Shown: positions 50,226-59,490 of the stretch, one piece after another
Numbering within the stretch: the stretch's first letter is position 1
Layout of the letters: the number at the start of each line of letters is the position of its first letter
Program-made: the position numbers and the translations under genes
Notes under the pieces: model-generated
The model's database searches: none
Told to the model about the DNA's origin: nothing
What the model saw: only the letters and a program-made list of their open reading frames with translations
DNA from: MFD09286-c1 sp963701015
GTDB taxonomy: Bacteria > Bacteroidota > Bacteroidia > Bacteroidales > DTGW01
DNA: 64,000 bases
Direction: 5' to 3'
NCBI GenBank assembly: GCA_963701015.1
Contig: OY969556.1
Location: forward strand, 2,232,001-2,296,000

Positions 50226-52610
50226 TTAATAATATATCTTATTTGTTCCACCTTTTAAAGCTCCTTTTTTTCCATTCCAGATGAAAACCCCATCCAAATG
50301 AGATGGCAACGTAATTTCACCAATCAGGTGATTTTCCTTATCTATTTGTAATTTAACATGAATAGCGCCAAGCTTATGGGGCATGGTTACATCAATATTT
50401 TTTAAACTTCCCAAATGAGGTTCAATCTTTACAGATTTAAAGCCCGGTGAAGCCGGTTTAATGCCACTTACTAATGACAAGAAATAATAAACCGGTGAGG
50501 CGCTCCAGGCATGACAATCGGAACGTGTTGGGTCGGGAGTTTCGGCAAAAGTGGTCAGCCCTGAATCTAACATTTGTTCCCAGGGCGTCAACGATGCTGT
50601 AAATTGGTTTGCCTGACCAGCTTTTTCAAGCGCTTCGAACAAATAAAATTTAAAATACAATGTGCATTGTGCCAGGTCTTTGTCATTAAGAAGCTTACTG
50701 ATTATTTTTGCTTTATCGGTTGTATCAGGAAAAGTATTGGTTAAAATAGCCAAAGCGTTGGCATGTTGGCTAAAAGTATTCTTTTCGGGGGAATCGGCTA
50801 TCAATCCTTTATCGGGATCGTAACATGCTGAAAAAACAGCATTTTTAATTTTACCTGCCAGGTTTTTATATTCAACAGCAAGGTCATGCAATCCGAATGC
50901 TTCGAAAACATCTGCTGCTTTTTCCAGCGTGTAAACATATTGCAAGCTGAGTATAGCTGAATTGCCATGGTGCGCAGCCGGTGGGTTACCATTATCCCAT
51001 CCTTTTGAATTTACCCAGTCAACAAAATCCCACCACTCAACAGGACCTAACATTCCGGTGGAATCGATACGGTTTCTGAACCAATTGAGCGTTTCCTGCA
51101 TACCGGGAATCATTGATTTGACAAAAACCGAATCATTGTTTAGCATCCAATAGTCATAAACCATTGTTACCCAGACCAACGAAAAAGTTGGAATAATTTG
51201 GGTTTGATTGCATGGATACCTGCTTTGTGTTATACCTAATGGTAATTGAGATGCATGTATGGCAGAAATAGCATTTTTGGTCAACCGGGAATCGCCCGAA
51301 ACATAAGTTGAAACCAACGCCTGGATTCTCGTATCACCAACATATTGAAGTTGTTCGTAGTACGGACAATCAAAAAAGGTTTCATTCGCACACAGGCGCT
51401 GTGTATGCCAGCCAACATTCCAGATATCCTTCAATGTTGGATTGTCGGAATCAAACGAAGCCTTTTCATCTAACGGATATGCTGAAAAAATGCTGTAAAA
51501 GTCTGTTAATACAAGCGGTTCGTCTTTTGTTTCGATGTCCATTTCAACATATCTGAAGGCCCGCCACCAAAGTGTCCGGAAAATACGATCATTGCCACAG
51601 TCGCAAATTATTTCATCAGAAATGCCTGTTATATGTTTGTTTTCAATGTCGTTCCGGTTGCCTTTATTTCCGTTACTATCCAATAAACTCTCAGCATACG
51701 TAAGTTTTATCAGGCTTTCTTTTCCTTTTGAGAACTTAAGGACAGGATAGGCTGTAGTTAATACATTTTGGTCAATAAGGATTTTCAACTTCGAATTTGC
51801 CGGAATAGTGACAGGAGTATTGCCTTTCAGGAATTCTTCTGGAATGCTCATAATATTGCAGCGACGAATCCTGAAGTACCGTTGGCTCTTTTCTTCCATA
51901 AAAGGTATTTCCCTTTGAGAAAGGAGATGCAATGAGGGATCTCCCCATTCTCCCATACAACCGACAGGTTTAGCAGTTTCTACAACCCGGGCATGTTTCC
52001 AGCCGGAAGTATTGAAATCCATTTCCATCCAATTCCAGGGATGTTTTTCGCAATTAAACTCTTCTCCTGCCCCGGCAGCATAATATTGGTTACTATTTAC
52101 CGGAAGGGGTTTATACGCTGTATCTTTGAAAACAAGCCAACTGGTATCTGTATTAACACTATTTTCATCCTTCGAATTTCCCTGGATAATAAACCCTGTT
52201 TGACCCGAAATCTGGGCCAAAGGACGGTATCCTGCAAAATTCCAGACAACAGAAGAAATACTATTTTTGCCAGGATGGAGATATGCGGCAATATCGATAC
52301 TCTCGAAATTCCATTTGAACAAATAACTCCTGGCAGGGCCGTTGCACACATAAACGCCATTGATGTACAGTTTATAGCGGTTGTCAGCCGACACATGGAC
52401 AATAAATTTGTCAGGCTTGGTTTTAATTTCAATTTCTTTTCGGAATAAATAAATGCCAAATTCAGAATTTGAATTACCAGGAAAAGAAACCCATTTTGCT
52501 GTCCATGGCCTATGGAGCAATTCGGGATTGATTTCTGTTACCTGCTGTGCAGAAAGCCTTGTGCAAATTGCAAATAAAACCAGAAGAGTTATTTTAAAAT
52601 AAAATCTCAT
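50226..52610 (-). CDS. alpha-L-rhamnosidase-like protein (GH78)
   Basis: GH78 enzymes cleave alpha-L-rhamnose. The 794-residue protein has a signal peptide (ending RLSAQ), N-terminal jelly-roll domains ('FIVHVSADNRYKLYINGVYV' region) and an (alpha/alpha)6 barrel. The family acid motif is 'ETFFDCPYYEQLQYVGDTR', with Glu and Asp in place; the usual form is DCPxRxERxGWxGD. The C-terminal part has 'HAWSASPVYYFLSLVSGI' and an ending beta-sandwich. It lies 10 bp after the GH2 gene at 52621 and 89 bp before the GH43 gene. Its substrate might also be another 6-deoxyhexose. Confidence 0.8.
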   Translation of the reverse strand: MRFYFKITLLVLFAICTRLSAQQVTEINPELLHRPWTAKWVSFPGNSNSEFGIYLFRKEIEIKTKPDKFIVHVSADNRYKLYINGVYVCNGPARSYLFKWNFESIDIAAYLHPGKNSISSVVWNFAGYRPLAQISGQTGFIIQGNSKDENSVNTDTSWLVFKDTAYKPLPVNSNQYYAAGAGEEFNCEKHPWNWMEMDFNTSGWKHARVVETAKPVGCMGEWGDPSLHLLSQREIPFMEEKSQRYFRIRRCNIMSIPEEFLKGNTPVTIPANSKLKILIDQNVLTTAYPVLKFSKGKESLIKLTYAESLLDSNGNKGNRNDIENKHITGISDEIICDCGNDRIFRTLWWRAFRYVEMDIETKDEPLVLTDFYSIFSAYPLDEKASFDSDNPTLKDIWNVGWHTQRLCANETFFDCPYYEQLQYVGDTRIQALVSTYVSGDSRLTKNAISAIHASQLPLGITQSRYPCNQTQIIPTFSLVWVTMVYDYWMLNNDSVFVKSMIPGMQETLNWFRNRIDSTGMLGPVEWWDFVDWVNSKGWDNGNPPAAHHGNSAILSLQYVYTLEKAADVFEAFGLHDLAVEYKNLAGKIKNAVFSACYDPDKGLIADSPEKNTFSQHANALAILTNTFPDTTDKAKIISKLLNDKDLAQCTLYFKFYLFEALEKAGQANQFTASLTPWEQMLDSGLTTFAETPDPTRSDCHAWSASPVYYFLSLVSGIKPASPGFKSVKIEPHLGSLKNIDVTMPHKLGAIHVKLQIDKENHLIGEITLPSHLDGVFIWNGKKGALKGGTNKIYY

Positions 52611-52620
52611 CCTTTACCTT

Positions 52621-55095
52621 TTATTCCGCATTAATTACTACTTCAGCACCCTTTAGATCACCTGAAACAGCCTTTAATCTTATTTCCCCTTTCTGTTTAT
52701 CCGATTGTACCAACACCAAACAATACCCGTTAAAAGCCATACGCTGGCTCGCTTTATCAGGCTCGTGGCTGGTGGGGTTTCCATTACCTGTCCCTATTAT
52801 TCTGCCAGGTCCTTCAATAGTGAATTTTACCAGGTTATTGGCTGTTGGCACTACCCGTCCTTTGTTGTCTTTTATGGCAACTCTAATAACAGCCACATCA
52901 CAGCCATCGGCTTTAAGTGTGCTGACATCACTATTCAGTGCAACTTGTGCAGGTGCTGTAGTTGTTTCAACAATATCTTTTGTAACAATTTTCCCTTCTT
53001 TGTAACCTATGGCTTCGAGTTTACCTGGATTATATACGAGATTCCAAATTAGTTTCTCATAAGGGATGGCCTTTTGCTTCCCAACACTTTTACCGTTAAG
53101 AAACAGTTCCACTTCATCGCAATTGGTATAACAATGGACTTTAACACTATCTCCGACTTTTTCCGGCAAGCCTTTCACACCTGCAACCGTATTCCAGTGC
53201 GGGAATATGTGTACCACAGGCTCATTCGTCCACGCAGCTTTATAAGCATAATAACCGTCTTTCGGGAAACCGCAAATATCCATAAACCCAAAATTGGAAG
53301 AAACATCGGGCCACCAAAACGGAGTGGGTTCGCCCCTGTAATCGAAGCCTGTCCAAACAAACAGTCCTCCGAGGTAAGGATACTTTACAATATCGGCCCA
53401 GTCCTCGCCCGGATAGGGCCCCCAACCGGGTTGCCATATAATAGAATTGGAACAATAACCTTTCCCCCAACTATTTTCATATTCACCACGGGTCGAGACA
53501 AAACTTGTTCCTTCGGTACAAAATTCAACCCGGTTAGGGTAATTTTCGTGATCTTTCACGTATGCCAACCCTTTGTCGCCGTAGTTGTAACCTACAACAT
53601 CCAGTTCATCTGAATATCCGCCCTCGTTGCGGGCATGGTTCATTGCAGCTGTAACTTTGCGTGTTGGGTCAATCCGGTGGGTGGTTTCAACCATTGTTTC
53701 GAGAATCCTGGCGCCCATAACAGTTCCCTGTATCGCTTCTTCGTTTTCCATGCTCCACATAAATATCGAAGGATGGTTCCTGTCCCTGTAAAGTAGCGTT
53801 TCCAAATCCTTTAAATTTTCTTCAGAACTTGACAGGTGACGGTTTTCATCAAGTACCAGTATGCCCATGCTATCGCACATATCGAGCAACTCGGGTGTTG
53901 GGGGATTGTGCGAACAGCGGTAGCCATTGCTCCCTGCCTCTTTGAGTAACTTGAGTTTGTACCAGTTAATTTTGTCGGGAAGGGCAACACCAATACCTGC
54001 AAAATCTTGGTGGTTACAAGTCCCTTTCACAGGGTAAAGCTTGCCGTTGAGAAAAACACCGTTGCGGTTTATTTCTACAGTGCGTACTCCGAATGTAGTT
54101 TCGTAAGTATCAATAATATTACCGTTTTCAGATACTTCGGTCAACACCTTGTAGAGGTTAGGTGTTTCAGGCGACCAAATCAATGGGTTTTTGATTGTTC
54201 CTTCCTGTGCCACTTCAGACTTTTCAAATGGAGCTATTGACAGAACGGTGGATTTGGTATCGAGTATCCTTCCATTCTTGTCTACTATTTTTGAAATGAG
54301 AGTAACTGTTTTAGCTGTTTTATACTCGTTTTTCAAGGTAGTTTTAATAGCTACAGTGGCTTCGGTATCGGAGACAAATGGCGTTGTAATGTAGGTTCCA
54401 AAACGAGCTACATGCAACCTGCCGGTTTTTATCAGCCACACATGCCTGTATATACCACAGCCTTCGTACCACCAACCTTCGGGCTGGGTAGCATCAACCT
54501 TCACCAAAACTACGTTTTTGCCCTCATTGCCATATCTCAACACATCAGTCAAATCATAGTTTGAAGGCGTATAACCGCTTTGGTGGTTTCCTAAAAGTTG
54601 CCCGTTGACCCAAACAGTGCTGTTTCGGAAAATCCCGTCGAACTCAATAGATATTTTTTTCCCTTTGTCAGCTTCAGGTATTTCAAATTCTTTACGGTAA
54701 AAACCTATACCGGTGGGCAAATACCCGCTACCTGCAGGTTGGCTACCCAAGTCGTTATCGTGTACGAAAGTTCCTTCCACACACCAGTCGTGAGGTAGGT
54801 TCACTTCTTTCCAATCAGCCGGAAACATGGATGTGCTGCTCCTGAAATTTGTATAGTCAATAATAGTATCTTTCTTCGAAATTATGGGGACATTTATATC
54901 GGTTATCCCTCCCTGGCCAACTCTGGGAACAAGTTTCATGGCAATATCACCTTTGTGAAACTGCCAGCTAAAATCGAAACACTCTTTAGTCCTCTTAGAT
55001 ATCGTTGTTTGATGTAAATCCTGTGTTACTCCATTGACAAGGGGTAATAATAGAAAAAATATAATTTCTATATATTTGATTAATTTCCTTTGCAT
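52621..55095 (-). CDS. glycoside hydrolase family 2 (second copy in the locus)
   Basis: The 824-residue protein has a signal segment (MQRKLIKYIEIIFFLLLPLV), then the GH2 jelly roll ('VNLPHDWCVEG', 'GIGFYRKEFEIPE'), immunoglobulin-like domain and barrel 'YRCSHNPPTPELLDMCD'. The acid/base is Glu452 in 'WSMENEEA' and the nucleophile Glu528 in 'EFCTEGTSF'. C-terminal DUF4982-like and Big-like domains follow ('LVKFTIEGPGRIIGTGNGNP'). It is only moderately like the other GH2 of the locus, so probably has a different linkage or sugar. The GH78 gene follows 10 bp later. Confidence 0.92.
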   Translation of the reverse strand: MQRKLIKYIEIIFFLLLPLVNGVTQDLHQTTISKRTKECFDFSWQFHKGDIAMKLVPRVGQGGITDINVPIISKKDTIIDYTNFRSSTSMFPADWKEVNLPHDWCVEGTFVHDNDLGSQPAGSGYLPTGIGFYRKEFEIPEADKGKKISIEFDGIFRNSTVWVNGQLLGNHQSGYTPSNYDLTDVLRYGNEGKNVVLVKVDATQPEGWWYEGCGIYRHVWLIKTGRLHVARFGTYITTPFVSDTEATVAIKTTLKNEYKTAKTVTLISKIVDKNGRILDTKSTVLSIAPFEKSEVAQEGTIKNPLIWSPETPNLYKVLTEVSENGNIIDTYETTFGVRTVEINRNGVFLNGKLYPVKGTCNHQDFAGIGVALPDKINWYKLKLLKEAGSNGYRCSHNPPTPELLDMCDSMGILVLDENRHLSSSEENLKDLETLLYRDRNHPSIFMWSMENEEAIQGTVMGARILETMVETTHRIDPTRKVTAAMNHARNEGGYSDELDVVGYNYGDKGLAYVKDHENYPNRVEFCTEGTSFVSTRGEYENSWGKGYCSNSIIWQPGWGPYPGEDWADIVKYPYLGGLFVWTGFDYRGEPTPFWWPDVSSNFGFMDICGFPKDGYYAYKAAWTNEPVVHIFPHWNTVAGVKGLPEKVGDSVKVHCYTNCDEVELFLNGKSVGKQKAIPYEKLIWNLVYNPGKLEAIGYKEGKIVTKDIVETTTAPAQVALNSDVSTLKADGCDVAVIRVAIKDNKGRVVPTANNLVKFTIEGPGRIIGTGNGNPTSHEPDKASQRMAFNGYCLVLVQSDKQKGEIRLKAVSGDLKGAEVVINAE

Positions 55096-55301
55096 AAAGA
55101 ATTGTAAATTAAAAAATATTCCTCTACTTTATCAATGACCTGGATTTGAAATTACCTTATATAGGTTCGTTTAAATAAAATTGTTAAAATGATTTTTACC
55201 ATTATAATTCAGTTATATATTTAATCAAATTTATATTTAAATTTATTTCCAAAATGAAATTGACTCTTAATTAAAATTTTAACAACACTATAATAAAGGT
55301 C

Positions 55302-57257
55302 TTACCTAGCAATTATAAGTTTCTTAACATCATGATAATTTCCTGCATCAATTCTATATAAATAAATGCCACGTTGCAAATTAGAAGTATTTAAATTAAC
55401 TGAATGGTCTCCTGCAGATTGTTGTTCATTAATAAGTGTAGTAACTTCTCTTCCCTGAAAATCGATTAATTTCAATATCACGTGTACATTTTCTGGCAAT
55501 TGATAATTTATAAGAGTAGAAGAACTAACCGGGTTAGGATAATTTTGATATAATTTGAACAAGTTTGCATTAGTAGTTTTAAGTCCAAGTAAAACAGAGT
55601 CACTTACATAAGTGTGGTTAGTACCTTTTTCAATAGTAATCATTTGTAGGGATCTACCAGGAATTGTAAATTTAATTTCATTATCTATAGTGTATGCGTA
55701 TGCCTTTATATTAAATAATGAATCGTATGGGCCAAATTGAAAGCCACTTGGACCATTTCCATTTATATAAACATCTGGAGAAAAGTTTCCACTATCCTTG
55801 TCACTTGTAAATGTGAATATATAATATTTACTCCCAACTCCAACCGAGTCTGTGCTTACACTAATTGTTTGTGTTGTAGTATCACTATTCACAAGTACTA
55901 ATTCGGTTTCACCAGTTGAATACTTAGATGCATAACAGAGTAAGTTAGCATTAGATGAAGTAGAACCAATACAAATATCTCCAAAATACTTCTGCAAATA
56001 GGTTAGATAATAAAATTCCGCGAATGGATGATTAGCATAATTAGAATTAAAGTCACTACCAGCGAGCCCGGTATTTAGATACCATCTTGCGCCTAATCCG
56101 ATATTATCCTTAATCATTTCACAAATTAATACAGCCGCCTGCATACCATTTACATAAGATCTTCCTTCATTTGCAGATGCCCCCGGACTCATATTATACT
56201 CGGTTAAAGCAATTGGCCTTGAAGCCGCTTTAAACTTTTTGATGTCTGCATTTACATAGTTCGCATTTGATTTGAGACTTGCCCCTGGACTAGTAAGTGC
56301 ATACCTTATATTGGTTGAATTATCGAAATAGTTATGAACAACATAAAAATCGGCCTTATCGCCAATTTCTCCAAAAAGTCCCTGGTTCCATGTTGAATTG
56401 ATTGTACCCCATTGGCCAGTTCCTCCATCTGATGCCATAACTTGTGCACCGATGCAGATTGTAGTCCCAATTTCAGCAGCAGCTTTTTTCATTGAATCGA
56501 CAAAAACGAGAAAATGTTTCCCATATAAATCACCTGAAACAAATATTGGTTGACCGTCTTTATTTTTGCTTGTATCAATCATCCATCCATATTCCCATGG
56601 CCCTCCATTTTCGTTACCAATTTCCCAGAATCTAGTCCGTCCGGAATCATACCGCACCCAGTCGGCTGCCATGTGGGCAGCTTGGGCAACAGGATTTTTG
56701 CTTGTCCCATATCGTGCATAAGCATAATTAATAGTAATTAATCCCTCATAAACATTTGAATTGTCACGAAGTGCATAATATTGGTCGGTTGATGTTGTCC
56801 AACTACCAGGTAGTCCACTATTTCCACCAAATGCATTTTTTTTGGTACCTCTAATACTTGAATTGTTATATGTAGTACCATCGTAAACTGAATCCGGAAC
56901 ATCTGATGGTACCTTATTTAAAAACCAACCATCAGACCAGCTTCCTCCAGGAAAACGAAGCAAAGTTGGTGCAAGAAGTTTCGTGTTTTTTATCAATGTT
57001 TGGTCATTATATGCTCCGCACCAGGCTGCTAAAGCATTACCAAATACATATTTAGAAACTTTTCCAACAGTATCGTTTTTTAGCCTAATTATAACTGAAA
57101 CCTTTTTAGTTGGCTTTACTGCATCAATTGACGAGGGAATTTCTGCTATTTTTGGAACGTAATCATATAGAAAACAATTATTATTAGATTGTCCCAATAA
57201 GTTTGAGCTAATCATGGCTAGCGTACCCAGAATAAATATATAAATTTTCATTTTCAT
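55302..57257 (-). CDS. clan GH-A glycosidase, GH51 (arabinofuranosidase)-like, with FlgD-type T9SS tail
   Basis: The 651-residue secreted protein has a signal (ending LLGQ) and a (beta/alpha)8 barrel with 'LRFPGGSWSDGWFLN'. The acid/base is Glu216 in 'WEIGNENGGPWEYGW' and the likely nucleophile Glu353 in 'IALTEYNMSPG'. This pattern is nearest to GH51-type arabinofuranosidases, but GH39- or GH30-like enzymes are alternatives. The C-terminus ('LYQNYPNPVSSSTLINYQLP', 'GREVTTLINEQQSAGDHSV', 'GIYLYRIDAG') is the 'NYPNP' sorting domain style of Ignavibacteria, unlike the other tails here. A strong AGGAG lies before the ATG. Both suggest transfer. Confidence 0.75.
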   Translation of the reverse strand: MKMKIYIFILGTLAMISSNLLGQSNNNCFLYDYVPKIAEIPSSIDAVKPTKKVSVIIRLKNDTVGKVSKYVFGNALAAWCGAYNDQTLIKNTKLLAPTLLRFPGGSWSDGWFLNKVPSDVPDSVYDGTTYNNSSIRGTKKNAFGGNSGLPGSWTTSTDQYYALRDNSNVYEGLITINYAYARYGTSKNPVAQAAHMAADWVRYDSGRTRFWEIGNENGGPWEYGWMIDTSKNKDGQPIFVSGDLYGKHFLVFVDSMKKAAAEIGTTICIGAQVMASDGGTGQWGTINSTWNQGLFGEIGDKADFYVVHNYFDNSTNIRYALTSPGASLKSNANYVNADIKKFKAASRPIALTEYNMSPGASANEGRSYVNGMQAAVLICEMIKDNIGLGARWYLNTGLAGSDFNSNYANHPFAEFYYLTYLQKYFGDICIGSTSSNANLLCYASKYSTGETELVLVNSDTTTQTISVSTDSVGVGSKYYIFTFTSDKDSGNFSPDVYINGNGPSGFQFGPYDSLFNIKAYAYTIDNEIKFTIPGRSLQMITIEKGTNHTYVSDSVLLGLKTTNANLFKLYQNYPNPVSSSTLINYQLPENVHVILKLIDFQGREVTTLINEQQSAGDHSVNLNTSNLQRGIYLYRIDAGNYHDVKKLIIAR

Positions 57258-57272
57258 TGTGTTCTCCTTTCT
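57258..57272 (-). promoter_or_regulatory. unusually strong Shine-Dalgarno site of the GH51-like gene
   Basis: The minus strand reads AAGGAGAACACAATG before the start at 57257, a full AGGAG at normal distance. Most genes here have only A-rich leaders before the ATG, as usual for the phylum. Confidence 0.6.
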
Positions 57273-57326
57273 TATTATATAGCTTATTAGTTTTTATTTT
57301 ATTTTACTTATTATATTTATAATTCT

Positions 57327-59373
57327 TTATTTTATTTCGATAAATTCAGGTTCGTATGGTGCAATTGTTATATTACCATTATAATCCTTATCAAATAGGA
57401 TACTGTGTGATTTTCTATGTAACTGTATATCTTTTGATTTAGAACTTATATTGAGATATAAATAATGTTTTTCATCAATCTGTCTTGCCATCACACTATC
57501 TGGTACATCAGGTCCTTTTTTAATTGAAAGCTCACTGATCAAGTTGTCCAACAATGGGCTTAATACTTCGTCCCTTGCGGGTAATCCTATATAAATTGCC
57601 CTTCCTTTTCCATATTTATTAGAAGTTATTACAGGGTAATCTTTATCTAAACTGGTTATATTTCCAATAACATCAGCACCTTTCGTTTCTATTATATCAT
57701 ATCGGGGCGATTCGGTTTCAATATTTTTTCCATTATAACTAACCTGGATTTTCTTCCCCTTAAATGAAATTTTTGATATTTCATTCATGTTTTCAGTTTC
57801 TTCGTAACTTCCAAGCCTGATTCCAAAAACATCGTTCAACAAGCCGGGTCGTGTGCTTTTAAATATCTGGTTAGTAGTATCTGCAAATGCTGAATAGCTT
57901 GTCATTATTGCGGTGCCACCATTATATATATAAGCACGTATTTTTTTGGCTGTTAAGGAATCCATAACAGTGACACCAGGTATAATCAATAATTTATATT
58001 TTAGATCACTACGTGTAATATCTAGCATTCGTACATCAATATTGCGGTCAAAGAACTGTTTAAAACAAGTGCCTACCTGACTCTCGTGTTGTTCAGGGAA
58101 TGCATAGCTAACAATCTGGCTTGGGAATGAAAAAGCTAATCCGACTTCAGCATGTGGCTTATAAGGAAAATATTTCTCAATTTTTTTAAATTCAGTTGCA
58201 ATTTTTTTATATTCATAATATTTCCTATTTGGAATACCATCCCAATCGAGCATACCTTCCAAATACTGTTCTTCGCCGCCCCACATACTTTGCCAGGTCC
58301 GATCCGCAAACCATTTGGTTGCCATACATCAGTGAGGCATAAGCCGATTTACGTATGGAATTTGGCACAGCATTGTGTGTAGTAAATTCACTACACCAGA
58401 ATGGATTTGTACTTTCATATTGAATACGCACGATGCCGAATGAAGCCCATACAATACCATCGTTATTAATTAAAGAGTTGCCAGCATAAAATCCCTCACC
58501 TTCGCGGGTCATTTTACCGGAATATGCAATAGGGGCATAATCGAAATATTTCATCCAGCTATAATACCAGGCATTTGTATTGGTAAGCGCATTAGGAGCA
58601 TTGATGTTGACCCTGTTAAGTACTTTAAAAAGAATTTGATTGATTTCGTCAGAATTAAAACGCCTGAAATCGAGCATTCTCTCAGGTGCACCATTTGTCT
58701 GCCCTGATACTGGGAAACCAATTTCATCCCATTGGTTAATCTTTCTCGACCAACGCTGACAAGCCCAAGCTCTGTTTAAATTTTCGATAGTGCAATATTT
58801 ATTTTTTAACCATGTAATATATCTTTGCTTTGCAGTCTCTGAATAGGATATCGGTTCATCCCCTGATTCATTGTCAATTCCAAAAGCCAATAATGCCGGA
58901 TATTTTCCATAGTGTTTAGAGAGAGAATCAGCATAAATTAATGCATATTTCTGATAATTTGGGTCGCCAATATCATCCATGTAGCGATGGTTTGGATATT
59001 GTACATCCCCATTTGCATCTGTAATATCAATTGAAGGGTATTTGTGGTGCAACCAAATTGGTGCAGGACGGATAGCAATATCGAGAATAACTTTGATACC
59101 AGCCTTGTCCATCATATTCATTACAGTATCAAACCAGCCAAAGTCAAACTTTCCCTCAGAAGGTTCGTAGCTATCCCATGCCAGATGACCCATGCGGACA
59201 ACATTAAACCCTGCAGCTTTCATCATTTGAATATCCTTTTTTATTTTTTCAGAGTTCTTGTCATCATGAGGATGATAATTGGCACCAATATATAATTGCT
59301 GAGAATTGATATTAAAATTTGAAAGGAAAAAAATTCCCACGACCAATAATATACAATTAAATAATTTCTTCAT
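57327..59373 (-). pseudogene. GH42-type beta-galactosidase split by one frameshift
   Basis: Two overlapping frames form one GH42 protein of about 680 residues. The first (59373-58225) has a signal, 'YIGANYHPHDDKN', 'AAGFNVVRMGHLAWDSYEP', acid Glu in 'FGIDNESGDEP' and nucleophile Glu in 'FWCSEFTTHN', then leaves the frame at 'MYGNQMVCG'. The second (from about 58310 to 57327) picks up at 'RTWQSMWGGEEQYLEGMLDW', then the trimerisation-like domain ('KLLIIPGVTVMDSLTAKKI') and a small C-terminal domain. The shift is one extra base (or two missing) near 58299-58311. Both pieces look otherwise healthy, so the break is either recent or a sequencing error. Confidence 0.85.
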
Positions 59374-59403
59374 AAAACTTGTTATTAAATGTGATGCTGA
59401 AAA

Positions 59404-59439
59404 TGAAAGGCCATCTTTAAAATGATTGATAGCCTTTCA
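59404..59439 (-). terminator. terminator-like hairpin between GH9 and GH42 genes
   Basis: TGAAAGGC (59404-59411) and GCCTTTCA (59432-59439) are exact complements with a 20-nt loop, followed on the minus strand by a T-rich tract. It may lower transcription of the GH42 and later genes relative to GH39 and GH9. Confidence 0.5.
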
Positions 59440-59490
59440 AAAACACACTACTTATTACTAAACATAATCTTTATTTACAAATTGTTTCAG

